From positions 1 through 60,841 of the forward strand of contig CAYPTB010000033.1 of NCBI GenBank assembly GCA_964413535.1: a stretch of 60,841 nt of DNA, written 5' to 3'. A program made the translations under genes and the position numbers. The stretch comes from CAYPTB01 sp964413535. Its GTDB lineage: Bacteria > Planctomycetota > UBA1135 > GCA-002686595. Of this stretch, positions 7,404-16,294 are shown piece by piece (position 1 is the stretch's first letter; each line of letters starts with the position of its first letter). The notes beneath the pieces are model-generated. The model did not search any database, had not been told where the DNA came from, and saw only the letters and a program-made list of their open reading frames with translations.

Positions 7404-9809
7404 ATGAACGCACTCGGAACCGCCGCGCCCTTGCACCGCGCGCGAGGCGCGCGCGCCGCGCCGCTCCTCGTGCTCGCGGGGTTCGTCGTCGTCTTCCTGT
7501 GGGACGCGTTCGCGGGCCGCACGTTCGTCATGCGCGACTCCGTGTGCGACTTCCTGCCGTGGCGGCGGGTGGCGGCGCTCGCGGCGCGCGATGGGCATCT
7601 ACCGCTCTGGAACCCGTGGTCGCGCTTCGGTCAGCCCTTCGTCGCGAACCCGCAGTCCGCCGTCTTCTATCCGCCGCACCTCTCCTTCGACCTCTTGCCC
7701 GTTGCGATCGCGTTTCCGGTGACGCTCGCCCTGCACCTGTGGATCGGAGCGGTGGGGATCACCGCGCTCCTTGGCCGTTTCCGGGCTTCGAAGGCAGCGG
7801 CGCTCCTCGGCGGCGTCACCTTCGCGTTCGGGACGTACTTCGTCGCGAACCTCGAGTTCATGAGCGTGATGGACACGCTCGCCTGGTCGCCCTGGACGAT
7901 CCTGCTCGCGTGCCGCGTCGGCGATGCTTGGAGCGCACACCGGAGCGCGCGGCGCGTGCTGCCGGCGACCGTGCTCCTCGCCGCCGTGCTCGCGCTGCAA
8001 CTCGTTTCGGGCCAGGTGCAGGTGCTCGGGTACACGGTCGTCGCGGCGCTCGTGCTCTCGGTCACGGCCGCGCTCTCCGAGGGCCGTCGCGGCGCAGCGC
8101 TGGCGACGTTGACCGCGTTCGGCGCGGCCGGCTTGCTCGCACTCGGGCTCGCCGCGGTCCAGCTCCTGCCGACGCTCGAGCTCGCTCCGCACTCGATCCG
8201 CGCGGGCGGCGTCGATCCCGGGCTCGACATCGCGTCGATGGCGCCGAGGCACCTCGTCACGCTGCTCCTGCCGTTCGCGTTCGGCCGCCCCGGCGCGGAT
8301 GCCTGGTGGGGCCCGACGCTGTTCGAGTTCTGGCTGGGCGCCATCCACGTCGGACTGCCCGCGCTCGTGCTCGTGAGCTTCGCGGCGCTGCGCCCGCGGG
8401 GAGCGGCCGGTCCGCGCGGCGCGGTCGTGGCGGCGAGCGCCGGCCTCGCCCTCGCGGGAATCGCGATCGCGCTGGGGAAGCACGCGCCCTTCTACGACCT
8501 CGTCGCGGCGCTGCCCGGCGCGGGTCTGGTGCGCTGGCCTGCGAAGGGGTTGCAGCTCACGGCGCTCGGACTCGCGCTGCTCGCGGGCTTCGGGTTCGAC
8601 GCGCTGCTTGCGCGCCGCGAGGCCGCGTCGGGCCGCGCCGACCGAGCGACGCTCGCGCTGCTCGGAGCCTGGTGCGTCGTTGCGCTGCTCCTCCTGCTCG
8701 CGGGGAGGCGCGCGTTCTTCGAGTGGCTCGCGGGCAAAGCGCTGCCCGCGGGCGCGGGCGACGCGTCGTTCCAGCTCGCGGACCTACGCCGCTCGGTCGT
8801 CTTCCTCGGGCTCGGCGTCGCAGCCCTGGGAGCGGCCTCGTTGCAAAGCGTTCCGAGGCTCGTCGGCGCCGCCGCCGTACTCGCCGTCGCCTTCGCGAAC
8901 CTCCACCTCGACGCGCGCGACATCCACTGGGTCGGCGACGCTTCGCTGCTCACACTGCCGGCGGACGCTCGCGGGGCGGATGCGCGCGCAGCGCAACCCG
9001 CCCGTGTCCACACGCTGTACGCGCAATCGGCTTCCGCGTTGTACGGCGCGCGCGATGCGGCGCCCTTCCGATTGGCGGCAACGTTGCTCTCCAACGACAC
9101 GAGCTTGCCGCACGGCGTGTTCAAGGCCCACGGCGGCGACGCGCTCCAGCTCCGGCGGACCTTCGACGTCGAGCAGGCGCTCGGCGTCCTCCCGCCGCAG
9201 AGCGCCGACCGCCTCGCCGACGTGCTCGCGATCACGCACCGGATCACCGGTCCGCCGTTCCGCGCGCTCCTGGCGGCGCCCGCCGCGTCGCTCCCGAGCG
9301 TGATCCCGCGTCCGAACCCTCTCCCGCGCGCCTACCTCGTCGAGCGCTGGCAGACCGTCGCCGACCGCGACGCCGCGCTGCGGCGCCTCCTCTCCCCCGA
9401 TTTCGATCCGCGCGCGAGCGCCATCGAAGACCCGACTTCGGGCGCGCCGCCGCTCCCCCCTCCGCCCGCGACCGGGAGCGCGGGGCCCGCCGGATCCGTG
9501 GCCGCCGTGCGCTACGACTGGAATCGGGTCGACGTCGAGGTCGAGACGAGCCGCCCCGCGCTGCTCGTCCTGTGCGACACGTGGTTCCCCGGCTGGGTCG
9601 CGCGCGTCGACGGCGTCGTGGTTCCCATCCGCCGCGTGAACCAGGTCTTCCGCGGCGTCCCACTTCCCAGCGGAGGGCGGCGCGTCGAGTTCACCTACGA
9701 GCCGGCGTCCTTCCGCCGCGGCGCGATCGCGAGCACCGTCGCGCTGGTCGCCGCCGCAGTTGCATTCTCCTTCGGCCGCCGCGCGTACTCGTCACGCCGA
9801 TCGGAGTGA
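7404..9809 (+). CDS. YfhO family polytopic membrane protein (GT-C-like)
   Basis: The 801-residue product is a multi-spanning membrane protein. After a first transmembrane segment (about 21-38) comes an acidic loop with RDSVCDFLPWRR, then a PLWNPWSRFGQPFVANPQS block typical of YfhO proteins. Around ten further hydrophobic helices follow. The C-terminal soluble part ends with the family's DTWFPGWVARVDG segment and a last transmembrane helix. YfhO relatives are GT-C-fold enzymes implicated in sugar modification of envelope polymers; the substrate here is unknown. The ATG at 7404 opens the frame; no clear ribosome binding site is visible. It stands alone between divergent and convergent neighbours. 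Confidence 0.85.
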   Translation: MNALGTAAPLHRARGARAAPLLVLAGFVVVFLWDAFAGRTFVMRDSVCDFLPWRRVAALAARDGHLPLWNPWSRFGQPFVANPQSAVFYPPHLSFDLLPVAIAFPVTLALHLWIGAVGITALLGRFRASKAAALLGGVTFAFGTYFVANLEFMSVMDTLAWSPWTILLACRVGDAWSAHRSARRVLPATVLLAAVLALQLVSGQVQVLGYTVVAALVLSVTAALSEGRRGAALATLTAFGAAGLLALGLAAVQLLPTLELAPHSIRAGGVDPGLDIASMAPRHLVTLLLPFAFGRPGADAWWGPTLFEFWLGAIHVGLPALVLVSFAALRPRGAAGPRGAVVAASAGLALAGIAIALGKHAPFYDLVAALPGAGLVRWPAKGLQLTALGLALLAGFGFDALLARREAASGRADRATLALLGAWCVVALLLLLAGRRAFFEWLAGKALPAGAGDASFQLADLRRSVVFLGLGVAALGAASLQSVPRLVGAAAVLAVAFANLHLDARDIHWVGDASLLTLPADARGADARAAQPARVHTLYAQSASALYGARDAAPFRLAATLLSNDTSLPHGVFKAHGGDALQLRRTFDVEQALGVLPPQSADRLADVLAITHRITGPPFRALLAAPAASLPSVIPRPNPLPRAYLVERWQTVADRDAALRRLLSPDFDPRASAIEDPTSGAPPLPPPPATGSAGPAGSVAAVRYDWNRVDVEVETSRPALLVLCDTWFPGWVARVDGVVVPIRRVNQVFRGVPLPSGGRRVEFTYEPASFRRGAIASTVALVAAAVAFSFGRRAYSSRRSE

Positions 9810-9850
9810 GGCCGGCGCCGGCGACGCGTGAAGATGGACGGCGCGCCGCG

Positions 9851-10609
9851 CTAGTACAGACCCTGGCTCACCGTGACCACGCCTTGGAACCCGTCGATCT
9901 CGAGGTCGCCGAGACCGTTGTCCAGGTCGACGCGCGTGTCCGACCAGCGCACTCCGAAGCCGATGAGCGTGCCCGAGGGCAGGACGAACTCCAAGCCCGT
10001 GCGGGCGTACCAACCGGAGCCGAAGCCGGAGCCATCCCCGTCGAGGTTCGGGCCCGATTGGTCGTACTCCGCCCACTGCATCAACGGACCCGCGCCGCCG
10101 TACAGACGCAGATGGTCGTTCAGGAAGACGCTCGCGAACGGCCCGCCGAAGAGCTCGAAGATCAGGACGTCGACGTCGACCGCCACGACGGCGCCGCCGC
10201 CGCCCGTTGCGAACGCTTTCGCATCGGCGCGCCAGGCGAACGACAGCAATCCCTCGAGACCCAGGGCGACGCGATCGCCGCCGAGCTTCCACTGACCGCC
10301 GCCGCCGAGGACGGGGAGCTGATCCAGGTCGCCTTCGTCGCCATCGACGTTCCCGCCCTCGACCTCGAACTCCGAGAAGTGGGTCACCCCGAAGAAGCCC
10401 TGCGCCAAGGCCTGGCCCTTCGACCACGGGAGTCCGACGGGGCGCTCGAACGGGAGCGCGAGCTCGTCTTGCGCCGGCGGTCGCGCGAAGCGCACTCCGC
10501 CCACTTCGGCGCCGGGGATCCGGCCGACGACCTCGGGCGCGTGTCGCGCGGGAGCCGCACAGCCGATGCAGGCGCACAACAGGGACGCGAGCGCGATTCG
10601 CTGGTTCAT
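9851..10609 (-). CDS. putative exported outer-membrane-type protein (lipoprotein-like signal)
   Basis: The 252-residue product starts with MNQRIALASLLCACIGC, a short signal peptide with two possible lipoprotein cysteines, neither in a perfect lipobox. The mature part has alternating hydrophobic strands rich in Gly and aromatic residues, with segments such as FELFGGPFASVFLNDHLRLY and GLEFVLPSGTLIGFGVRW, ending in Tyr. This suggests a small beta-barrel or porin-like protein, but I cannot name a family. The ATG at 10609 gives the signal peptide directly; the reading frame remains open upstream, so this start is an inference. The 3' end faces the YfhO-like gene. Confidence 0.6.
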   Translation of the reverse strand: MNQRIALASLLCACIGCAAPARHAPEVVGRIPGAEVGGVRFARPPAQDELALPFERPVGLPWSKGQALAQGFFGVTHFSEFEVEGGNVDGDEGDLDQLPVLGGGGQWKLGGDRVALGLEGLLSFAWRADAKAFATGGGGAVVAVDVDVLIFELFGGPFASVFLNDHLRLYGGAGPLMQWAEYDQSGPNLDGDGSGFGSGWYARTGLEFVLPSGTLIGFGVRWSDTRVDLDNGLGDLEIDGFQGVVTVSQGLY

Positions 10610-10683
10610 GGCCGCAAGACGGTAGCGGCGGGTCCTCGGGGATGCTTGCAGCCGGCCCGAACGCTCGGGCGAGGGAGCGGCGC

Positions 10684-12342
10684 TCAGCGGCCCGAGCGCA
10701 GGATCGAGAGGACGAGCCACGCGCCGACGACGAGCGAGCTCGCGAAGCCGATGCGCATGAGCAGTTGGTCGTTTGCGCCCGAGGTGCAGATCGCGGTTCC
10801 GACGATCAGCGCCGCGGTCACGAGACCGATCGTCAGGCGGTTCGCGCTCTTCGTGATGACGTCGCCGAAGCGCTCGAGCTGCGGCAAGTCCACGTCGATG
10901 CCGACGTGGCCGCTGCGCAGCCGTTTCAAGGCCCGGTCGACGTCGCGCGGGAGCTGCGTGAGCATCCGCGTGAGGAGCCGCCTTCCGCGGCGCGCGAGAG
11001 CCCTGGGAGAGCGGATCTCCGCGATCGCTTCGCGCGCGAAGGGCTCCACGTGGCGCGACATCACGAAGTCGGGATCGAGCTCTTTGCCCATTCCTTCGAG
11101 CGTCACGAAGACCTTCATCAAGAGCGCCACGTCGTCGGGCAGGAACAAGTCGTTGTCGCGCAGGATGCGCGCGATGTCGCCGAGCATCGCCGCCGTGTCG
11201 AGCTGGCCCAGCGCAGCATCGCGGTACTGATCGACGAAGAGCGAACACTCCTCCTGCAAACGCGCTTCGTCGGCGTCGCCGTCGCGCGACCACTCGATCA
11301 GGACGTCGACGACGCCTTCGGTGTCGCGCCGCGAGACGGCTGCCAGCAGGCTCACGAACTCGATGCGGCGCTCGTCCGTCAGCGAGCCCGTCATCCCGAA
11401 GTCGATCAGTCCGATGGAGCCTCCGGGCAGCACGATGACGTTCCCGGAGTGCGGGTCGGCGTGGAAGAAGCCGTGCACGAAGACCATCTCGAGCACGGCG
11501 TCCGCTCCCTGCCGCGCCAACTGCGCGCGAAGGTCCGGCGAGCTCTTCTCGCTCCGCAGCCAGTCGCCCAGGCTCGGTCCGTCGAGGAAATCGAACACGC
11601 ACAGCCGCTCGCAGGTCCAGCGATCGTGGACGTGCGGGATGACGAGCTCGCCCGGCGCGTTCGACGCGATGCGCTTCGCGTTGCGCGCTTCGTTGCGCAG
11701 GTCGAGCTCACGCAGCAGCGAGCGCGAGGCCTGTCGCACCAAGCTCTTCGGCCGATAGCGCGCGAGCTCGGGCAGCTCGCGCTCCGCCAGCTCCGCCAGC
11801 CGCGCCATGAGCCGGATGTCGGCGTCCACGACCTCGCGAATCCCGGGACGGCGCACCTTCAGCACGACCTCCGTCCCGTCGGCGAGCTTCGCGCGGTGCA
11901 CCTGCGCGATGGAAGCCGCCGCGAGCGGCGTCGGGTCGAAGTCACGGAACACCTCCTCGGGCTCTGCGCCGAGGTCCAGGACGAGCTGCGCGCGGATCGC
12001 CTCGATCGGCACGGGAGCCGCGGACTCGCGCAGCTTGGAGAGCTCGCGCGTCCAGGCCGGCGGCAAGAGATCGCTGCGGCCCGACAGGATCTGTCCGGCC
12101 TTCACGAAGGTCGGCCCCAGCTCCTCGAGCGCCTGCCGCACGTGCTCCTCGCGCGAGATGTCGCCCAGCCCGCGCGCCGCCTCGAGATGCAGGATGCGCC
12201 CCGCGCGCTCGAACGCGCCCGCCAGGCCGGTGCGCCGCACGAGGTCGCTCATCCCGTGGCGCACGAGCACGGACACGATCTCGTGCAGCCGCCCGAGGTC
12301 GCGCGCCGCAGCCAGGGTCTCGAGCACGATGGATCCGCTCAC
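10684..12342 (-). CDS. ABC1/UbiB family atypical kinase
   Basis: The 552-residue product is a full UbiB/ABC1 (ADCK-like) protein. It has the family's KAGQ motif (about 81-84, within PTFVKAGQILSGRSDLLP), the Ala-rich nucleotide loop AAASIAQVHRAKL (about 141-153), the lysine in VVLKVRRPG (about 162), the catalytic HADPHSGN and the metal-binding DFG in LIDFGMTGS. Two hydrophobic helices close the C-terminus. UbiB proteins act at membranes as ATPase/kinase-like factors in isoprenoid quinone or lipid metabolism. I chose the GTG at 12342 because similarity begins there and a TAGGAT box sits 7 nt before it; upstream Arg/Pro-rich codons do not look like protein. Confidence 0.92.
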   Translation of the reverse strand: MSGSIVLETLAAARDLGRLHEIVSVLVRHGMSDLVRRTGLAGAFERAGRILHLEAARGLGDISREEHVRQALEELGPTFVKAGQILSGRSDLLPPAWTRELSKLRESAAPVPIEAIRAQLVLDLGAEPEEVFRDFDPTPLAAASIAQVHRAKLADGTEVVLKVRRPGIREVVDADIRLMARLAELAERELPELARYRPKSLVRQASRSLLRELDLRNEARNAKRIASNAPGELVIPHVHDRWTCERLCVFDFLDGPSLGDWLRSEKSSPDLRAQLARQGADAVLEMVFVHGFFHADPHSGNVIVLPGGSIGLIDFGMTGSLTDERRIEFVSLLAAVSRRDTEGVVDVLIEWSRDGDADEARLQEECSLFVDQYRDAALGQLDTAAMLGDIARILRDNDLFLPDDVALLMKVFVTLEGMGKELDPDFVMSRHVEPFAREAIAEIRSPRALARRGRRLLTRMLTQLPRDVDRALKRLRSGHVGIDVDLPQLERFGDVITKSANRLTIGLVTAALIVGTAICTSGANDQLLMRIGFASSLVVGAWLVLSILRSGR

Positions 12343-12349
12343 GCGCGAG

Positions 12350-12355
12350 ATCCTA
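12350..12355 (-). promoter_or_regulatory. -10-like box TAGGAT for the UbiB kinase
   Basis: On the minus strand, TAGGAT is separated by 7 nt from the GTG start of the UbiB gene. The AGGA within it could also be read as a Shine-Dalgarno, so the two interpretations compete. Confidence 0.45.
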
Positions 12356-12501
12356 CGCGCCGGCGCGGACCGCGCGTCCGCATTCGGAGCTCGGGGACTA
12401 CGGACTCCCCCCCAGGCGCCTACGCCCCTCGCCGGAGTTCGCGCGGCGCGGGCGATCGGCACACTCCCCGTGGGTGGATCCCCGTGCAAGAGGAGTCAGA
12501 T

Positions 12502-13320
12502 ATGAAGATCTCCGACATCATGACCCCGCATCCCGTGTCCATCTCGGACCTCGCCTCGGTCGACGTGGCGATGCGCACGATGGACACGCACCGCATACGA
12601 CACCTGCCGGTCGTCGACCGGAGCAAGCTCGTCGGCGTCGTCTCCGACCACGATCTGCTGCAGGCCACCGGGTGGCTCCCCGCCCGCGTGCGCGACGTGT
12701 TCGATCCGGAGAGTCGCAGGAAGCTCGTCCGCGACGTCATGCAGCGCCCGCCGATCACGACCTCGAGCAAGGTCGGCGTGCTGAGCGCCTGCCTCGACCT
12801 CCTCGGCCGGCGCATCGGCTGCTTGCCGGTCGTCGACGACGGCGAGCTCGTGGGCGTCCTGTCGGAGATGGACGTCCTCGGCCTGTACGTCCGCACGATC
12901 GGCGGAGAGCCGGAGGATCAGCCCGTCGGCGTACGGATGACGCCGAATCCCGTCACCCTGGGCGAGGCCGCGACGCTCGCGCACGCCGCGGAGCTCATGC
13001 TCTCCATCGGCGCCCGCCACTTGCCGGTGGTCGCGGCGGGCAGGCTCGTCGGGCTCCTGTCCGACCGGGACCTCTATCGGGCGACCGGCTCGAATCGCGA
13101 CCCCGAGGGACGCGTCGACGAGGTCATGACGCGCGACGTGGTCGCGATCGTCCCCGACGACCCGCTGTCGCGGGCCGCGGAGCTGATGGTCAGGCATCGC
13201 GTGAGCGCCATCCCCGTGGTCGAGAACGAGCTGCTGGAAGGCTTGATCACGCTCTCCGACCTCTTGGACCACTGCCTCGTGACGCTGCGCGATCCCGCGC
13301 CGATCCGGAGAGGAAGTTGA
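12502..13320 (+). CDS. four-CBS-domain protein (two Bateman modules)
   Basis: The 272-residue product consists almost wholly of four CBS domains, starting MKISDIMTPHPVSISD. Each repeat has the usual D-x-M near its start and a G-x-x-S/T-D-x-D/H-L segment near its end, for example GVVSDHDLL, GVLSEMDVL, GLLSDRDLY and GLITLSDLL. CBS pairs bind adenosyl ligands and usually regulate a partner domain; as a stand-alone protein it may sense energy state or act on another protein. AGGAG lies 6 nt before the ATG at 12502. The stop overlaps the TTG start of the next CBS gene, so the two are probably translated together. Confidence 0.93.
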   Translation: MKISDIMTPHPVSISDLASVDVAMRTMDTHRIRHLPVVDRSKLVGVVSDHDLLQATGWLPARVRDVFDPESRRKLVRDVMQRPPITTSSKVGVLSACLDLLGRRIGCLPVVDDGELVGVLSEMDVLGLYVRTIGGEPEDQPVGVRMTPNPVTLGEAATLAHAAELMLSIGARHLPVVAAGRLVGLLSDRDLYRATGSNRDPEGRVDEVMTRDVVAIVPDDPLSRAAELMVRHRVSAIPVVENELLEGLITLSDLLDHCLVTLRDPAPIRRGS

Positions 13321-13778
13321 GCGGGCTGTTTCGCCAGCGAGAGCTGGAGCGGAGCGCTCCGACCCCGCGGAGCGCTCCGCGCGTCCATCGCGTCGCCGAC
13401 GTGATGAGCTCTCCCGTGCTCGTCGTGGCGGAGGACGCCACGGTCCGCAGCGCCGCGGAGCTCATGGATCGGCGCACCGTGCTGCACCTGCCGGTCGTCG
13501 ATCGCGCGGGGCGCCTCACGGGACTCGTGACGTACCGCGCGCTCCTGCAGGTCCTCGGGCACGGCTCCAGCGCGGCGCTGCCCGTGAGCTCGATCATGCG
13601 CCGCGACCCGGTCTGCATCGGGCCGGAGACGGAGACGCTCCGGGCGCTCGAGCTCATGCGCGGCGGACACCTCGGCTGCCTGCCGGTCGTGCGCGGGGAC
13701 CGGCCCATCGGCATCGTCACGGAGCGCGACTTCATCCGGCTCTCCGCACGCCTGCTCGAGGACTGGCTGCACGCCTGA
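13317..13778 (+). CDS. two-CBS-domain protein, translationally coupled
   Basis: The 153-residue product carries two CBS domains after an Arg/Pro-rich leader, with VADVMSSPVLVVAEDAT (about 24-40) and GIVTERDFIRLSARL near the end. The TTG at 13317 overlaps the upstream stop codon (TTGA). A purine-rich GGAGAGGAAG precedes it, which fits translational coupling with the four-CBS protein. The pair together provide six CBS domains. A hairpin follows at 13818-13838. A later start inside the Arg-rich leader is possible but none is better supported. Confidence 0.85.
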   Translation: MSGLFRQRELERSAPTPRSAPRVHRVADVMSSPVLVVAEDATVRSAAELMDRRTVLHLPVVDRAGRLTGLVTYRALLQVLGHGSSAALPVSSIMRRDPVCIGPETETLRALELMRGGHLGCLPVVRGDRPIGIVTERDFIRLSARLLEDWLHA

Positions 13779-13817
13779 GCCCGCAGGAGGGGCACCTAGG
13801 GACCCTTCGGGAGTCGA

Positions 13818-13838
13818 CGGCCCATCGAGAACGGGCCG
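13818..13838 (+). terminator. hairpin after the CBS gene pair
   Basis: CGGCCC and GGGCCG pair across a 9-nt loop, 40 nt after the CBS stop codon and just before the promoter of the next gene. It lacks a T-run, which is common in such GC-rich DNA. Confidence 0.4.
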
Positions 13839-13843
13839 GGCGT

Positions 13844-13849
13844 TACGAT
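13844..13849 (+). promoter_or_regulatory. -10-like box TACGAT, leaderless promoter candidate
   Basis: TACGAT ends 7 nt before the GTG start of the first FG-GAP/PKD gene. No Shine-Dalgarno is present in the spacer. Confidence 0.45.
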
Positions 13850-13856
13850 TCCCTTC

Positions 13857-16214
13857 GTGCGCAAGCTCCGAGTGCTCGTCGTCCTCCTGCTCTGCGCTTC
13901 GACGACGAGCGCGCAGACGGTGCTGTTCGAGGTGGCGAGCGGCGAGCCCGACGACGACTTCGGGAGCGCGATCGCGAACGTCGGGGACATCGACGGCGAC
14001 GGCGTCGCGGACCTGGGTGTCGGCGCCCCCGCCAGCGACCTCGCGGGAACGGAGTGCGGCGCCGTCTACCTGTACTCGGGTCGGACCGGAGCGCTGCTGC
14101 GCCTCCTGCTCGGTGCGCCCGGCGACGACCTCGGCACCTCGGTCGCCAGCGCCGGCGACGTCGACGGAGACGGATTCGGCGACGTCCTCGTCGGCGCACC
14201 GCAGCTGGACATGTTCATCGCGAAGAGTGGGAAGGGCTACGCCCGCGTCTACTCGGGCCTCACGGGCAAGGTGCTCCGGACGCACGTCGGGTTGGACAAG
14301 GCGGACGGCTTCGGGACGGTGGTCGCCAACGTCGGCGACCTCGACGGCGACGGCATGGGCGACTTCGCCGTCAGCGCGCCGATTCCCCTGTTGGACTATG
14401 TCCGCGCGTTCTCCGGCCGGACCGGAGGGCTCCTGCAGTTCCACATCTCTCCTTTTGCGGGAACCTTCTACGGCACCGCGCTCCTCGGGCTCGGTGACTT
14501 CGACGGAGACGGTCTGGGCGATTACGCGATCGGTGATCCCTACGACTGGTGGTCGGGCTGGGAGGACTCCTACTACTGGATTCATTCCGGAGCGACCGGT
14601 GAAGTGCTGCTACAGCTTTCCGGATCCTCTCCCAACGACCGATTCGCCTCGTCCTTGGCCTCGCCCGGTGATCTGCGAGGAGATGGAAAGCCCGATCTGT
14701 GGATCGGATCCTGGGGCGGCTACGCGCATCTGTACGCCGGTTCCTCCGGTGGTCAGCTCCTGCTCGAGCTCGAGTCTTCGTTGGCAGGCTTCGGCAAGGC
14801 GGTCGCGTGCGCGGACGTCGACGGCGACGGCTCGCGCGATCTGCTCGTCGGAGCGCCCGACGCGGACGGCTCGGCGGGACAGAAGGTCGGGACGGTGCTG
14901 GCCTTCTCCGCGGCCGACGAGCGCCGCCTGTTCCGGCTCGATGGAACGGCGGCCTTCGATCGCTTCGGATCCTCGCTGGCGACGCTCGGTGACGTCGACG
15001 GCGACGGCTTGGAGGAGGTCGCGGTGGGAGCGGTCGGTCGGTTCGTCCGCGTCGTGTCCCCGGTCGACATGCAGCTCTACTCCCCCGCTCCCAACCCGCT
15101 CGTCTCGATCACGAAAGGAGGCGCGGTGGAGTTCGAGCTCGACGCCGGGCACGCCTTCGAGTTCCTTCCGTACGCATTGCTCGGGAGCGTGAGCGGCACG
15201 ACGCCGCCGTTGTCCCTCGCGCCGAGCGTCGATCTACCGCTCGTGCCCGACGCGTACACGGAGGCGATCCTGCAGTCGATCGGATCACCGACCTTCGACG
15301 GGTTCTTCGGCGCGCTCGACGGCCAGGGCAGGGCGAGCGCGCGGCTCGACCTCGCGGGCGGCGTCGACCCGTCGCTGATCGGGATCACGCTGCACCACGC
15401 GTTCGCGGTGTTCGAGCCGGGCGGCTCGGCCGTCTTCGCGAGCAACGCGCTCCAGTCGGTGCTGATCCCGGATCCCGCGGAGGTCCCGAGTTGCTCCTTC
15501 GTCGCACCCTCCGGCGACGGCGCGGGATTGAAGCTCACCTTCGACGGGTCCGGCGCGATCGATCCGAACGGAGCGGGCGTCGCCCACACCTGGGACTTCG
15601 GGGACGGCAGCACCGCGACCGGAGCCGTGGTCACCCACGTCTATGCGGCGAAGGGGCTCTACGAGATCTCGCACCGCGTGGAGGACGACGTCGGCAACGC
15701 CTCCACTTGCAAGCGTTCCCCCGCGATCGCTGCCTGCTTCGACGCCAAGCCTTTTCTCGGGAGCTGGCTCATCTCGTTCAGCGGATCGACGAGCGACGAG
15801 ATCGAGGAGTACCTGTGGGACCTCGGTGACGGCACGTCGGTCCAGAGCGACTTCCCGACCGTATTCCACCACTACGCGCAGCCGGGGATCTTTCCGGTCA
15901 CGCTGACGCGCATCTATGCGGACGGCACGGTCACGAGCTGCAACCTCGACGTGGTCGTGGGCGTCACTGCTCCGCCGGCGTGCGAGTTCAAGGTGACGAA
16001 GTTGCTCGGGAGCTGGTACTTCGACGCGAGCGGTCCGGGCGACGGGTTCATCGATCTGTACGCGTGGGACTTCGGCGACGGCCAGTCGACAGAGACCACC
16101 GTTCCAGCGGTCTTCCACCCGTACGCTCCCGGCACCTACACGGCCACGTTGACGACGACGCACTCCGCCGGGGCCGTCACGTCGACCTGCACGCAGGTCA
16201 TCGTCGTGCCCTGA
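13857..16214 (+). CDS. secreted seven-bladed FG-GAP propeller with three PKD domains
   Basis: The 785-residue product has a signal peptide (about 1-20, cleavage after TTSA or SAQ). Seven FG-GAP repeats follow, each with a calcium-type acidic loop such as DIDGDGVADLGVGAP and DVDGDGFGDVLVGAP. Seven repeats match a complete integrin-alpha-like beta-propeller (about 25-400). A linker is followed by three PKD-like domains (about 540-785) with HTWDFGDGST, YLWDLGDGTS and YAWDFGDGQS motifs. It is probably extracellular or surface-attached, with adhesion or matrix roles inferred from the architecture; no catalytic domain is visible. The start is GTG at 13857. It is a tandem paralogue of the next gene, with the same domain order and length. 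Confidence 0.88.
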   Translation: MRKLRVLVVLLLCASTTSAQTVLFEVASGEPDDDFGSAIANVGDIDGDGVADLGVGAPASDLAGTECGAVYLYSGRTGALLRLLLGAPGDDLGTSVASAGDVDGDGFGDVLVGAPQLDMFIAKSGKGYARVYSGLTGKVLRTHVGLDKADGFGTVVANVGDLDGDGMGDFAVSAPIPLLDYVRAFSGRTGGLLQFHISPFAGTFYGTALLGLGDFDGDGLGDYAIGDPYDWWSGWEDSYYWIHSGATGEVLLQLSGSSPNDRFASSLASPGDLRGDGKPDLWIGSWGGYAHLYAGSSGGQLLLELESSLAGFGKAVACADVDGDGSRDLLVGAPDADGSAGQKVGTVLAFSAADERRLFRLDGTAAFDRFGSSLATLGDVDGDGLEEVAVGAVGRFVRVVSPVDMQLYSPAPNPLVSITKGGAVEFELDAGHAFEFLPYALLGSVSGTTPPLSLAPSVDLPLVPDAYTEAILQSIGSPTFDGFFGALDGQGRASARLDLAGGVDPSLIGITLHHAFAVFEPGGSAVFASNALQSVLIPDPAEVPSCSFVAPSGDGAGLKLTFDGSGAIDPNGAGVAHTWDFGDGSTATGAVVTHVYAAKGLYEISHRVEDDVGNASTCKRSPAIAACFDAKPFLGSWLISFSGSTSDEIEEYLWDLGDGTSVQSDFPTVFHHYAQPGIFPVTLTRIYADGTVTSCNLDVVVGVTAPPACEFKVTKLLGSWYFDASGPGDGFIDLYAWDFGDGQSTETTVPAVFHPYAPGTYTATLTTTHSAGAVTSTCTQVIVVP

Positions 16215-16232
16215 GAGCGTCCAACGACGAGT

Positions 16233-16257
16233 CGCCCGCATCCATTCGGAGCGGGCG
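16233..16257 (+). terminator. hairpin between the tandem FG-GAP/PKD genes
   Basis: CGCCCGC and GCGGGCG form a perfect 7-bp stem with an 11-nt loop, 19 nt after the first paralogue's stop. It probably separates the two transcripts, since the second gene has its own TATCAT box. Confidence 0.45.
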
Positions 16258-16282
16258 GGGTTCCGGATCCGAGCTCTCCACG

Positions 16283-16288
16283 TATCAT
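16283..16288 (+). promoter_or_regulatory. -10-like box TATCAT, leaderless promoter candidate
   Basis: TATCAT ends 6 nt before the ATG of the second FG-GAP/PKD gene, with no ribosome binding site in the spacer. The paralogue upstream has a TACGAT box in the equivalent place. Confidence 0.5.
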
Positions 16289-16294
16289 CTCGAC

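Noticed and set aside
12393..12410. A true DosR box upstream of the CBS gene
   Set aside because: The second half-site is ACTCCC and not AGTCCC, so it lacks the inverted symmetry. It is kept only as a weak lead.
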